64,000 bases of DNA from contig NC_020134.1 of assembly GCF_000331995.1 (NCBI RefSeq), positions 2,764,627-2,828,626 of the forward strand. Direction: 5' to 3'. Shown here piece by piece: positions 34,704-43,972 of this stretch (the first letter of the stretch is position 1; each line of letters opens with the position of its first letter). Both the position numbers and the translations under genes were made by a program. A model generated the notes under the pieces. It was not told where the DNA came from. It saw only the letters and a list, made by a program, of their open reading frames with translations, and searched no databases. Origin of the DNA: Thermoclostridium stercorarium subsp. stercorarium DSM 8532 (GTDB lineage: Bacteria > Bacillota > Clostridia > DSM-8532).

Positions 34704-35723
34704 CTACCGTAAGGCTTCCGACAAAGCTTTCAGGTTTTCTTCCATTATTGAGAAATAGTCCTTTCCGGCTTTCAAATCCTCTTCGGTTAATCCTTCAATG
34801 GCGCTCAGGACCGCGGTGCGAATTCCCGTTTCCCGCGCGACTGCGTCAACAACCTTGGAACTGGAAAGGCTGTCGTAAAAAATAACCTTTATATTGTGTG
34901 CCCTGATAAAGTCAATAATTTCTTTCATTTTCGCCGCTGTGGGTTCCGAATCCCCCGTAACATTCTCCAGCGCAAACTGCTCAAGGCCGTACGCATTGCA
35001 TAAATAGCCATAGGCCGCATGGGAAACCACTATTTCCTTACGCGAAAAGCCTTTAGCCGCTTCCTTGAATTTCCTGTCCAGCTCATCCAGTTTTTCGGCA
35101 TAATAATTGTAGTTTTTTTCATAATAGTCGCTGTTTTCGGCGTCGGCCAGTACCAGCGCGTCCTTAATCGCCTTCATCTGAATTTTTGCATTCATTGGGT
35201 TAAGCCAGACATGCGGATCATATCCATCTTCCGGATGCCCGTCCTCCGTTTCCTCTTCACCATGTCCGTGGGAATGGGCTGATTCCTGCAGCGCAATGCC
35301 TTTCGACGTCTCCACCGCAATAAGGTTTTTGTTACTAACCGCGTCCAGGACTTTTTCAACCCAGCCTTCCATTCCCGCACCGCTGTATATGAACAAATCG
35401 GCCTCCGCCAGGCCTGCAATATCCTTCGGGCTCGGCTCCCAGTCATGGGGTTCCATTCCCGACGGCACCATATTTATAACGTTAACTTTTTCGCCGCCTA
35501 TTTTGGACGCAAAATCGTACATTACAAAAAAGCTTGTGTAGACGGTTATTTTGCCGTCATCGTTTTTCACCCCGCCCGAACTGCATGAAGAAAGTACCAA
35601 AGAAATAACAAGCGCCATTAATGCCGCTGAAAATTTTTTCTTCTTATGCGGGTTTCCGGACAAATCTGCCTGCTTTGAATGTTTGTTTTTTAATATTTCC
35701 GCACAGATATTCCTGTTCCGCAT
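34704..35723 (-). CDS. znuA: zinc-binding lipoprotein of the Znu ABC transporter
   Basis: Captures zinc outside the cell. 339 aa from ATG 35723 (after GGGAGAAAG). A long basic N-terminus leads to the lipobox LSSC with Cys47. Metal ligands: EPHDWEPSP, a His/Glu-rich loop (HSHGHGEEETEDGHPEDG) before DPHVWLNP, and VSHAAYGYL. First gene of znuA-znuC-znuB-zur. The operator lies between its promoter and start. Confidence 0.92.
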   Translation of the reverse strand: MRNRNICAEILKNKHSKQADLSGNPHKKKKFSAALMALVISLVLSSCSSGGVKNDDGKITVYTSFFVMYDFASKIGGEKVNVINMVPSGMEPHDWEPSPKDIAGLAEADLFIYSGAGMEGWVEKVLDAVSNKNLIAVETSKGIALQESAHSHGHGEEETEDGHPEDGYDPHVWLNPMNAKIQMKAIKDALVLADAENSDYYEKNYNYYAEKLDELDRKFKEAAKGFSRKEIVVSHAAYGYLCNAYGLEQFALENVTGDSEPTAAKMKEIIDFIRAHNIKVIFYDSLSSSKVVDAVARETGIRTAVLSAIEGLTEEDLKAGKDYFSIMEENLKALSEALR

Positions 35724-35754
35724 ATTTCTTTCTCCCGTATTATTTTTTATATAA

Positions 35755-35783
35755 ATGCAAATGCTTTGCATTTGCATATTATA
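35755..35783 (-). promoter_or_regulatory. znu operon promoter and candidate Zur operator
   Basis: Inverted repeat with arms ATGCAAATGC and GCATTTGCAT separated by 3 nt (35755-35777), adjacent to a TATAAT -10 box (35783-35778 on the minus strand). Covering the start point, it suits repression by the Fur-family protein of the operon. It differs from the Bacillus Zur box sequence. Confidence 0.6.
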
Positions 35784-35944
35784 CTGTATTTTTTCCAAAA
35801 AATAAATACCCTATTCAAAATTTTGCGGAAACGGAACAAAACCTTTCACAACTTAATTTGTCTTTGCAAGTGAGGGACCTGAGAAAAATTTCAGAAGCTA
35901 TTTTGAGAGTATACGCATATTATGATATGAGGTCATGATTTTCA

Positions 35945-36002
35945 AGGCAAAAAGAGAGACGCCCACCATACGGCTTTTGGCCAGTGAGCGTCTTTTGGGG
36001 TT
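35945..36002 (-). terminator. terminator downstream of the 36066-36503 gene
   Basis: AGACGC...GCGTCT outer stem (about 35953-35995) with an inner CTCAC/GTGGG pairing and CCAAAAG loop region; CTCTCTTTTTG follows on the minus strand. Confidence 0.6.
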
Positions 36003-36065
36003 TATATATTTGAACTGTTAGGGGGGGGTAGACCTATATAAAATTACAGATCAGGCTGTTATGTA

Positions 36066-36503
36066 TTATTCATAAACTTTAACAGAGCTTACCATCCGGT
36101 GCTCTTCAACCACTTTACCGTTAACATATACATATCCCGTCGCAACGGAACGGTACATGTTGTCGCTCATTACATACCACGTTCCGCCTGCCCCGCAAAG
36201 ATCTCCGGCTTCAGTTGAAGACCATGTTTTTATAGTTTTCCACTCATAATTTTTGATGTCATACTGCTGAAGTTCAACTACCACCTTTAACTCATCGGCG
36301 TTAAAAGCGTTTAACAGAGCGCTGCATGTAGCTTTTCCATACCTGTTAATGTCAAAGTAGTGCGTCATTGTGTTAATATATTTAAACATCGGCCTTACGA
36401 TTGTGCCATCGGCTGTCACATCCCTGCTGACGGCTAAGGTGGGAACTGAGAACACTGACAGGATAAGACACAGAATCAATAAAACCTTTAATGCTTTTTT
36501 CAT
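36066..36503 (-). CDS. secreted protein of unknown function
   Basis: 145 aa with a cleavable signal peptide (MKKALKVLLILCLILSVFSV, likely cut after TLA). The mature part is beta-rich with two Cys (ATCSALL, GDLCGAGGTW) and ends in VYVNGKVVEEHRMVSSVKVY. No catalytic motif. ATG 36503 follows AAGGAGGTGG. It is downstream of the ECF/anti-sigma pair, so it may be a target of that sigma factor. Confidence 0.75.
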   Translation of the reverse strand: MKKALKVLLILCLILSVFSVPTLAVSRDVTADGTIVRPMFKYINTMTHYFDINRYGKATCSALLNAFNADELKVVVELQQYDIKNYEWKTIKTWSSTEAGDLCGAGGTWYVMSDNMYRSVATGYVYVNGKVVEEHRMVSSVKVYE

Positions 36504-36572
36504 CTTTCCACCTCCTTCTGTTAATAAAACAAGCGAAGGTGAATTTTTGTTACACTTTTTCATAAAATTTTT

Positions 36573-37307
36573 TTATTTTTTTTCCAGGCTTTCTGCGATA
36601 AATATCAACTTTTTTTCGTCCAAATTAGATGTCATATGAAAACTAAACTCTTCATTATTCCAAATCAGAATATTTTTATCCCCTTTTTGAGTAAGCAGAG
36701 CCTTTTTGTCGTTAACCTTCACCTCTCTCTTTTCCCCGCTCTCGGTATCCAGACTCATCTCTGTTCCATTTGGAGTCTGAATAAAATAAATATATTCATT
36801 GTCATCATTGACAAATTTAATTACTCTGATTCCTTCTATCTCCCTTGCACTTTTAATGTAAAAACCCTCGGGTATATATGCCGGAAAATAGTAATCGCTC
36901 CATCCGCTGATTGCATTGTTTTCATCGGATATTTCCATGGTTTTTGCATTTGAAAACTCCTTATGGTCGGTGAAAAACAGGTTGTATATATGCACTCTGA
37001 AAGCCTCCACGCTGAGGGTGAGGGTTATAAGCGAAAACAGCAACGCAAGAAGGATAACCGCCACTCTCGACGATGTGTTTCTGAATTTGGCGATAAACCT
37101 TTGCCGGCTTTTTCTTCCCTTCACGCTGTTAATATACCGATAGACCCGTTCGTCCAGCGTTTCAGGAATTTCTATTTTATCTATTTCCTCCTTCAGATTC
37201 TCGGTTTCCGCGCATATGTTGTCTATATGGCATTCCCCGATGTAATCATAAAACGCCGTCATCAGCTTGTTCAGCCTTTCCTCTTTTCTACTCTTTTGTA
37301 TTTTCAT
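36573..37307 (-). CDS. probable membrane anti-sigma factor (DUF4367-like)
   Basis: 244 aa. Cytoplasmic N-terminus (about 1-85), one membrane helix (SRVAVILLALLFSLITLTLS) and an extracellular domain with the DUF4367-like pattern YFPAYIPEGFYIKS...IKFVNDDNEYIYFIQ. Start ATG 37307 after GAAAGGTG; it overlaps the sigma gene by 20 nt, a sign of coupled translation. Confidence 0.75.
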   Translation of the reverse strand: MKIQKSRKEERLNKLMTAFYDYIGECHIDNICAETENLKEEIDKIEIPETLDERVYRYINSVKGRKSRQRFIAKFRNTSSRVAVILLALLFSLITLTLSVEAFRVHIYNLFFTDHKEFSNAKTMEISDENNAISGWSDYYFPAYIPEGFYIKSAREIEGIRVIKFVNDDNEYIYFIQTPNGTEMSLDTESGEKREVKVNDKKALLTQKGDKNILIWNNEEFSFHMTSNLDEKKLIFIAESLEKK

Positions 37308-37845
37308 AATATTCACCTTTCATAATCTCGTGCAGAGCCTTCCGGGCACGGTGCAGTTTCACCCTTACATTGCCTTCCGTGGTATTCAGCAGATAGGCTA
37401 TCTCCTCAATCGAAAACTGGTATGTATACCGTAATACCAGAACATCGGCGTATTCGGGATTTATGGATGCCAGTTTTCTTGCCACCCATTCGGCATTTTC
37501 AATTTTTAACATATACTCTTCAGGATTTATATTGGTATCACTTGAATCAAAAAGCCTCTCCATGGAAAAATCCAACAGTCTCCTTTTTTTATTATAAACG
37601 TTTATAGCGATGTTTCTTACTATAATAACAAGAAAGGCTTTCGTTTTGTTACACTTAATGTCATCAATTTTGTCCAGATACTCGCATACTTTTATTATTG
37701 CCATGTGAACTACGTCTTCCGCCTCATGATAGTCCTTCAGTATGCTGTATGCCGTATAGAACAGAAGTTTTCTGTATTCCCTGTATATTTCCTCAATTTT
37801 GTTACGAACCGGTTCATTATCCATTACAATGCCCGTGATTAGCAT
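37288..37845 (-). CDS. ECF-type RNA polymerase sigma factor
   Basis: 185 aa. Sigma-2 region RKLLFYTAYSILKDYHEAED and sigma-4 helix-turn-helix YQFSIEEIAYLLNTTEGNVR, followed by VKLHRARKALHE. It is controlled by the overlapping anti-sigma gene. The start is ATG 37845 behind GGAGA; ATG 37824 is an alternative. Confidence 0.9.
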   Translation of the reverse strand: MLITGIVMDNEPVRNKIEEIYREYRKLLFYTAYSILKDYHEAEDVVHMAIIKVCEYLDKIDDIKCNKTKAFLVIIVRNIAINVYNKKRRLLDFSMERLFDSSDTNINPEEYMLKIENAEWVARKLASINPEYADVLVLRYTYQFSIEEIAYLLNTTEGNVRVKLHRARKALHEIMKGEYYENTKE

Positions 37846-37903
37846 ATCCGGCGTCTCCTGAAAAATTTGCCAAAACTTTTGTATGAATACCTTTGCATGT
37901 ATA

Positions 37904-37932
37904 AAATAACATTAATCTACATTATATGTCAA
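37904..37932 (-). promoter_or_regulatory. possible promoter of the ECF operon
   Basis: TTGACA (37932-37927), 17 bp, TTATTT (37909-37904) on the minus strand. The -10 match is weak. Confidence 0.35.
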
Positions 37933-38027
37933 TCAGGATATGTTTCTCACAGGATTGCACCAATAATGAAAGATTTGAAATGATTATAATATTTATCCGT
38001 GTTTCGGGGATTATTCTGTCGAGAAAA

Positions 38028-38071
38028 GAAAAAAACAGGGTTATTATTTGAGATATGAACGGTAAACCCTG
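38028..38071 (-). terminator. terminator at the end of the ribosomal-EcfT-methyltransferase unit
   Basis: AACCCTG (38065-38071) pairs with CAGGGTT (38036-38042); a T7 run follows on the minus strand. The left arm lies inside the last codons of the methyltransferase gene. Confidence 0.6.
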
Positions 38072-38640
38072 ATGCCACCCTGTTTTTCCACGTCTTCCAC
38101 ATTTCCGAAGTTTTCTTCCATTATCCTTTTGTAAGTTGAACCGCCTTTATTGTGATATGCAACCAGCCATAACGCGCCGCCAGGCTCCAAATGTTCCACT
38201 GCTTCCTGTATCAGTTGCGTAACCACCTTTTTCCCCGCGGTTATCGGAGGGTTCGTAACAATATCGTCAAAACGGCTGTCACCGACGCTTTCGTACAAAT
38301 TTCCCCTTACTACTTTAACCCAAAGATTGTTCCTCTCGGCGTTTTTTTGGGCATACGCTACCGCCCGTTCGTTTATGTCGGTCAATGTAACAATCAGTTG
38401 GGGATAAAGAGCTTTTATAAAAAGCCCGATTGCACCGTAACCGCAGCCCATGTCAAGAACCGTCCTGCCCGTTGGCCTGAAAGTTTCAATCAAAAGGCGG
38501 GAAGCCTTGTCAATGCGGGTGTCAAATGCAAACACACCGCTTACCGAAACAAATTCCAGCGTTTTATTTCTGTAAGTTTCGGTAAAAACCTTTTCCTTTA
38601 TTTCCGATGTCGGCTTTTCGGTGTAATAATGCTCATTCAT
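38044..38640 (-). CDS. RsmC/RlmG-like class I SAM-dependent methyltransferase
   Basis: 198 aa. Resembles the small 16S/23S rRNA guanine methyltransferase group: VLDMGCGYGAIGLFIK SAM-binding loop, TLTDINERAVAYAQKN, and the catalytic-loop motif TNPPI. N-terminal half-domain SVSGVFAFDTRIDKASRLL is also typical. Start ATG after AGAAGAG; it overlaps the TPR gene by 8 nt. Substrate unconfirmed. Confidence 0.8.
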   Translation of the reverse strand: MNEHYYTEKPTSEIKEKVFTETYRNKTLEFVSVSGVFAFDTRIDKASRLLIETFRPTGRTVLDMGCGYGAIGLFIKALYPQLIVTLTDINERAVAYAQKNAERNNLWVKVVRGNLYESVGDSRFDDIVTNPPITAGKKVVTQLIQEAVEHLEPGGALWLVAYHNKGGSTYKRIMEENFGNVEDVEKQGGIRVYRSYLK

Positions 38641-39580
38641 TTCTCTTCTCCCTGTCCTGTAAATATTTTTTTAACGCCTGGTATCCCGGATGTTTTCTTA
38701 CACTTTCCAGGTCCTTATCCTTTTCCGCATAGCTCAGGAACTCGGGATTCAGCCTTGCGGCGCGGACCACATCCAGAAAGGCTTCTTCTATATTGCCCGC
38801 CATTGCAAGAAAACACGCCCGGTTATAATAAAGGGACGGAACTCCGGGATTGCAGCGTATACCCTCACTTATTACCAGAATAGCCCTGTCCAGCTTTTTT
38901 TCCTCCTTGTACAAAAGGGACAGGTTTAAAAAACTGTAAGGGTATTTTTTATACCTTTTGATGGATTCCAAGTAACATTCCTGGGCTTTTTTGTCATAGC
39001 CCATTTTGGCATAAACAACGCCCAGGTTAAACAATATCCTGTGATGTTCGGGGATTATTTCAAGGGCTTTACGGAAATAATTCAGCGCTTCAACGTTCAT
39101 ATTCAGTTCTTCGCATATTGAGCCGGCATTGTTATGAGCCCAGAAGTTTTCCGGATCCAGCGCAATAACTTTTTTATAGCACTCCAGGGCATTGGCTTTA
39201 TCCCCTTTTTCATACAGGGCATTGGCCATGAAAAAACACGCCGGTATATAATCAGCTTTAACATTTATGGACTTTTTATACCAGGTAATTGCATCCTCGT
39301 ACCTCTTCTTATTGTCGTAAAGTATTGCAATTCCGTAATAAGCTCTTGGATCCTGAGGATGCAGTTTAATAACTTTATGATATATCCTGGCAGCACGGTA
39401 GATTCTGCCCATCCGGTCATATACCAGCGCAAGGTTTATGGAAATCCACGGAAATTTCCATCCTGTTATATAATTAACAAGACCGTATATACACAGTCCA
39501 ATATACAATCTGACCCTTTTCATCGCCGCTTTCAGCTTCCGCGTTTTTTTCTTAACTCCCCGTTTCGCCATAGTCTTCAT
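38633..39580 (-). CDS. tetratricopeptide-repeat protein
   Basis: 315 aa. A basic N-terminus and one hydrophobic stretch (LYIGLCIYGLVNYITGWKFP) precede about seven TPR units, e.g. PRAYYGIAILYDNKKRYEDA, ENFWAHNNAGSICEELNMNV, HRILFNLGVVYAKMGYDKKA. Likely a protein-interaction scaffold; partner unknown. ATG 39580 chosen; a TTG at 39589 lies too close to the Shine-Dalgarno. Confidence 0.8.
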   Translation of the reverse strand: MKTMAKRGVKKKTRKLKAAMKRVRLYIGLCIYGLVNYITGWKFPWISINLALVYDRMGRIYRAARIYHKVIKLHPQDPRAYYGIAILYDNKKRYEDAITWYKKSINVKADYIPACFFMANALYEKGDKANALECYKKVIALDPENFWAHNNAGSICEELNMNVEALNYFRKALEIIPEHHRILFNLGVVYAKMGYDKKAQECYLESIKRYKKYPYSFLNLSLLYKEEKKLDRAILVISEGIRCNPGVPSLYYNRACFLAMAGNIEEAFLDVVRAARLNPEFLSYAEKDKDLESVRKHPGYQALKKYLQDREKRNE

Positions 39581-39612
39581 CTCATACAATACTCCGACCT
39601 TATGCGAATGTA

Positions 39613-40416
39613 TTAAATAACAAACGTGGATATAATAAAAACAATCGAAAAGGCTATTAAAAACATATGAATATTTCTGTCAACCCTGGTATAGGCAAGT
39701 TCTTTCATCCGTGTGCGGCCAATATCGCCCCGGTAGCATCTTGCCTCCATCGCGGTCGCAAGTTCCTCAGCCCTTTTGAATGCACTTACGAAAAGCGGTA
39801 TAAGCACAGGTATGAAACTTTTGGCCCTTTCAATAAAATTCCCGGTATCAAAATCTGCGCCTCTCGATGACTGGGCCTTTATTATTCTGTCGGTCTCTTC
39901 TAATAATGTCGGAATAAAACGCAGCGCAATTGACATCATCATCGCCATTTCATGCACCGGGACCTTTATTTTTTTCAAAGGCCGCATAAGTTTTTCCAGC
40001 CCGTCGGTCAGCTGAATCGGAGTTGTGGTAAACGTCAAAATCGAACCTATGATAACCATTAACGAAAGCCTTACTGCTACTATGACTGCCTGAAGAATTC
40101 CTTCCAGAGTGATTTTAAACGATCCTACCGAAACAAGCACGGTGTTTCCCTGGTATGCAAAAATGTTTATCACGGCGGTCAATATAAGGATTATTAACAG
40201 CGGTTTTATACCCCTCAGTGTATATTTCACCGGGATTTCACTGACTACGAGGATTATGCCGACAAGCGCAAGCATCATAACATAACCGTATATGTTATTC
40301 GCGGTGAAAAGCGCAATCAGCAGCAGAAAGGTCCATATTATTTTGGTTCTCGGGTCTGCCCTGTGCAATATTGAATTTCCCGGAATATACTGACCCATCG
40401 TTATGTTTTTTATCAT
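39613..40416 (-). CDS. ecfT: energy-coupling factor transporter transmembrane protein
   Basis: Shared membrane subunit of ECF vitamin/metal transporters. 267 aa, six hydrophobic segments, with the two ATPase-contact motifs (AQSSRGADF and ATAMEARCYRG, Ala-Arg-Gly/Arg-Cys types). It works with the fused ATPase just upstream and separate substrate-binding S-components, none of which are in the window. Confidence 0.93.
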   Translation of the reverse strand: MIKNITMGQYIPGNSILHRADPRTKIIWTFLLLIALFTANNIYGYVMMLALVGIILVVSEIPVKYTLRGIKPLLIILILTAVINIFAYQGNTVLVSVGSFKITLEGILQAVIVAVRLSLMVIIGSILTFTTTPIQLTDGLEKLMRPLKKIKVPVHEMAMMMSIALRFIPTLLEETDRIIKAQSSRGADFDTGNFIERAKSFIPVLIPLFVSAFKRAEELATAMEARCYRGDIGRTRMKELAYTRVDRNIHMFLIAFSIVFIISTFVI

Positions 40417-40476
40417 AATGATCCCTCTGACGACTATAACCTTTTATAACTTTAACAATTCCCCAAATCCATTACC

Positions 40477-42225
40477 TCATTTTTTTAATACTCTTTTCAG
40501 TTCCTCAATTCCTTCTTCCACCGTCAATATATCTTTTCTTACAAACGGAAATTTTTTATTAAGGCGATAAAAAATCTCGGTTATCTGGGGCACGTCCAAC
40601 CCCATTTCAGCAAGGAATTCCCGTTTTGAGAATACTTCACGGGTTTTTCCCGCCAAAACCAGTTTTCCGTGATTCATAACCGCCACTCTGTCACAATAAT
40701 ACGCAACATGCTCCATTGTATGTGAAACCACAATAATTGTAGTATTTTTTTCCTTCCTCAGTTTCAGCAGAAATTGATACATTTCGGTACTGCCGGCCGG
40801 ATCAAGGCCTGCCGTGGGTTCATCCAGCACAAGAATTTCCGGATTCATTGCAATAACCCCTGCGATGGCAACCCTTCGTTTCTGACCCCCCGACAGTTCA
40901 AACGGCGATCTGCCCAGAACCTCTTTTGGCAAACCGGTAATTTCGGCAGCCTCGATAACCCGTTTTTCAATTTCCTCATCGGGCAGTCCCATTTTCTTAA
41001 GCCCAAATGCTATGTCTTTTTCAACCGTTTCCTCAAACAACTGATCTTCAGGATTCTGAAAAATCAACCCCACTCTCCTGCGCAATTCTTTCAAAGCCTT
41101 CCCCTTTGGAACTATACCCGCTACGTTTATGCTTCCCTCGGTGGGAGTAAGAAGGCCGTTTAAATGCTGAATGAGGGTTGACTTGCCCGAACCTGTCTGC
41201 CCTATTATTCCAAGGATTTCTCCCCTGTATACGTCCAGCGAGACATTGTCAAGGGCTTTTCTTTCATATGGCGTGCCGGGCATGTAGACATATGAAAGGT
41301 TTTTTATTTCTATAATCTTTTCCCTGGATTCGGTAATCCCGTCCGGGCTTTCATGAGTCCTTTCCTGCTTCCTGCTGTCAACAAAATCAAGTTTCAGCAG
41401 CACTTTCTCCAGCTCATCCATTAAAACGGGTATTTCCCCGCCTTTGACAATACCTTCGTTAACCGCCCTGATATACAGTGAAGTCACCTCCGGTATGTCC
41501 AGGCCCGCCTTTTTCAGTATTTCAGAATTGGCGAAAACCTCTCTCGGCGTGCCTTCCAGCACAAGACTCCCCCTGTTTATAACCATAACCCTGTCGGCAT
41601 GGGCGGCTTCATCCATATGATGGGTTATCAGTATGACGGTGATTCCGTCCTCCTTGTTCAGTTTCTGAAGTATCCTTATAACATCCCTGCGGCCTGTCGG
41701 ATCAAGCATTGATGTGGCTTCATCCAGCACAAGGCACTTCGGATTCATCGCAAGCACACCTGCAATCGCGACTCTTTGCTTCTGACCTCCTGAAAGCATA
41801 TGGGGTGAATGATGTATGTATTTAAGCATATTCACCTTTTCCAGCGATTCATTAACTCTCTTCCGTATCTCTTCAGGGGCAACGCCGAGATTTTCAGGAC
41901 CAAAAGCCACATCTTCCTCAACCGTCGTGGCAACAATCTGGTTGTCCGGATTTTGGAAAACCATTCCCACCTGACTTCTTATTTCCCAGATAAGGTCTTC
42001 GGCATTGGTGTATTTGCCGAATACGCATACAGTGCCCCCTGTCGGAAGCAAAAGCGCATTCAGGTGCTTTGCGAGGGTTGATTTGCCCGAACCGTTTCTT
42101 CCGACTATCGCGACAAACTCACCTTCATTTATTGAAAAGGATATATTATTCAAAGCCCTGGCAGGCTCGTTTCCTCCACGGCTTAAATAAACATGTTCCA
42201 AATCTTTTGCAACTATTGCTTCCAT
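40477..42225 (-). CDS. fused EcfA1-EcfA2 ATPase of the energy-coupling factor transporter
   Basis: Single 582-aa polypeptide with two full ABC domains. First half (to about 280): Walker A GRNGSGKST at 42-50, LSGGQKQRVAIAG, LVLDEATSMLDP. Second half (from about 303): GQTGSGKST at 342-350, LSGGQKRRVAIAGV, LVLDEPTAGLDP. Residues 281-302 are a linker without conserved pattern. Most clostridia encode EcfA1 and EcfA2 as separate genes here, so this is a fusion. It is upstream of ecfT after rplQ. Confidence 0.92.
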   Translation of the reverse strand: MEAIVAKDLEHVYLSRGGNEPARALNNISFSINEGEFVAIVGRNGSGKSTLAKHLNALLLPTGGTVCVFGKYTNAEDLIWEIRSQVGMVFQNPDNQIVATTVEEDVAFGPENLGVAPEEIRKRVNESLEKVNMLKYIHHSPHMLSGGQKQRVAIAGVLAMNPKCLVLDEATSMLDPTGRRDVIRILQKLNKEDGITVILITHHMDEAAHADRVMVINRGSLVLEGTPREVFANSEILKKAGLDIPEVTSLYIRAVNEGIVKGGEIPVLMDELEKVLLKLDFVDSRKQERTHESPDGITESREKIIEIKNLSYVYMPGTPYERKALDNVSLDVYRGEILGIIGQTGSGKSTLIQHLNGLLTPTEGSINVAGIVPKGKALKELRRRVGLIFQNPEDQLFEETVEKDIAFGLKKMGLPDEEIEKRVIEAAEITGLPKEVLGRSPFELSGGQKRRVAIAGVIAMNPEILVLDEPTAGLDPAGSTEMYQFLLKLRKEKNTTIIVVSHTMEHVAYYCDRVAVMNHGKLVLAGKTREVFSKREFLAEMGLDVPQITEIFYRLNKKFPFVRKDILTVEEGIEELKRVLKK

Positions 42226-42299
42226 GCTGATACTCCAATATAAAAAAATTGATGAAATTGCACTGCAATTTCAACCAATCCGAACAAAATTTTATTATT

Positions 42300-42331
42300 A
42301 AAACAAAGGAGAACGAAAATTTCCGCTCTCC
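42300..42331 (-). terminator. terminator after rplQ
   Basis: GGAGAACG (42308-42315) faces CGCTCTCC (42324-42331), an 8-bp stem with one G-T pair, and TTTGTTTTAAT follows on the minus strand. Confidence 0.6.
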
Positions 42332-42353
42332 CCTCATGAAGTGCCGTTATTTA

Positions 42354-42884
42354 TTACACAAGCTCAAGTATTACCATGTTTGCCCCGTCTCCTCTTCGCG
42401 GCCCTATCTTATACATTCTTGTAAAACCGCTTGTCCTGTTTTGTTCCTTATAACGCGGGGCAATCTCATCCAGCAGTTTGTTTGCAAGGTTTATGTTCTT
42501 GCCGTTCTTGTCCTTGACTCTGTAAAGCCATGAAATCATCATTCTTCTTGCATGAAGTCTTGAAGGGCTGTCAACAGGCTTCATTTCGGTCTTTACTTCC
42601 CTTTCAACAACTTCATAGCTTCTGTCGTTCTTTGATTTCTTGGACTTGGTCATTTTATTTCCCTTGCTGTCAAGAACGGGCGCACTTATTTTAACCTGTT
42701 TGGTTGTAAAGTTATCGCACTCCTTAACAGCCATAGCAATCAACCTGTCTGCAATAGGCGCAACCTCTTTGGCCCTTGCTTCGGTTGTTTCAATTCTTCC
42801 ATACATAATAAGTGAAGTTACCAGACTTCTCAGCATAGCCTTTCTCTGATCTGTCGGTCTTCCCAGTTTCCTTTGCCAAGGCAT
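42354..42884 (-). CDS. rplQ: ribosomal protein L17 with internal insertion
   Basis: Large-subunit protein near the exit tunnel. The N-terminus ([20 protein letters not shown]) and C-terminus ([20 protein letters not shown]) are standard. Between them residues about 57-107 form a Lys-rich insertion ([20 protein letters not shown]), making 176 aa where 115-130 is usual. End of the alpha operon. Confidence 0.95.
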   Translation of the reverse strand: MPWQRKLGRPTDQRKAMLRSLVTSLIMYGRIETTEARAKEVAPIADRLIAMAVKECDNFTTKQVKISAPVLDSKGNKMTKSKKSKNDRSYEVVEREVKTEMKPVDSPSRLHARRMMISWLYRVKDKNGKNINLANKLLDEIAPRYKEQNRTSGFTRMYKIGPRRGDGANMVILELV

Positions 42885-42911
42885 TGTAAGTTCCCTCCTT
42901 ATAGTTTTTTA

Positions 42912-43862
42912 TCAGCTGTCTTCAGACGGGGCCAAAGACAACCCCAGGGCCTCCAGTTTCTGTATTACTTCTTCAAGAGACTTACGCCCCAGGTTCCTCA
43001 CTTTCATCATCTCTTCAGGCGTCTTGCTGATAAGCTCCTCAACGGTGTTTATGCCGGCTCGTTTCAGACAATTGTAGGAACGTACCGAAAGATCCAGTTC
43101 CTCAATCGTCATTTCGAGCACCTTTTCCTTCTTCGTCTCTTCCTTTTCCACCATGATTTCCGCATCTTTTGCGTGCTCGGTCAGATTTATGAACAGGTTC
43201 AGGTGCTCACTCAGTATTTTTGCAGCAAGACTTATCGCCTCGTCGGGATGGATGCTGCCGTTCGTCCAGACTTCTATCGTAAGCTTGTCATAATCGGTTA
43301 CCTGACCTACACGGGTATCTTCCACTGTGTAGTTTACTTTTTTAACCGGTGTATAAATTGAATCGACGGGAATTATACCAATAGGCTGGTTAGGCTTTTT
43401 GTTTTTCTCAGCAGGTACATATCCGCGGCCCCTGTCCACTATCATTTCCATATACAGCCGATGATTTCCGCTGATAGTTGCTATATGCAGATCGGGATTC
43501 AGAATCTCCACGTCCGCGTCTGTCTTAATATCGCCTGCTTTTATTTCACCGTCGCCTTCATAATCAATATAAATTACCTTTGGACCGTCTGAATGAAGTC
43601 TCAGCGAAAGTTCCTTAATGTTCAGTATGATTTCGGTTACATCTTCCACAACGCCCGGAATGGTTGAAAATTCATGCAGCACGCCGTCTATCTTTATTGA
43701 AGTCACCGCAGCCCCCGGAAGTGAAGAAAGCAATACACGCCTCAGAGAATTTCCCAAAGTAATCCCATATCCTCTTTCGAGCGGCTCAACTACAAACTTC
43801 CCGTAGGTGAAGTCCTCGGCCATTTCCACACATTCAATTTTCGGCTTTTCAATTTCTATCAT
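42912..43862 (-). CDS. rpoA: RNA polymerase alpha subunit
   Basis: Assembly subunit of RNA polymerase. 316 aa: N-terminal dimer domain ([20 protein letters not shown]) and C-terminal DNA/activator domain ([40 protein letters not shown]). ATG 43862 follows GGGAGGG. Confidence 0.98.
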   Translation of the reverse strand: MIEIEKPKIECVEMAEDFTYGKFVVEPLERGYGITLGNSLRRVLLSSLPGAAVTSIKIDGVLHEFSTIPGVVEDVTEIILNIKELSLRLHSDGPKVIYIDYEGDGEIKAGDIKTDADVEILNPDLHIATISGNHRLYMEMIVDRGRGYVPAEKNKKPNQPIGIIPVDSIYTPVKKVNYTVEDTRVGQVTDYDKLTIEVWTNGSIHPDEAISLAAKILSEHLNLFINLTEHAKDAEIMVEKEETKKEKVLEMTIEELDLSVRSYNCLKRAGINTVEELISKTPEEMMKVRNLGRKSLEEVIQKLEALGLSLAPSEDS

Positions 43863-43972
43863 CAAAGACCCTCCCTGTTACACTTAATTACAACGCGGAA
43901 TGCTTAACAGGCGCAATCCGCTTAAACGAGGGCAACCATAAAAGCAGTTGCTTATTGCAGAGGCTATATCGG

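Noticed and set aside
36021-36028. Run of eight G
   Set aside because: Single homopolymer between a stop codon and a terminator; no associated structure, could be a base-calling effect.
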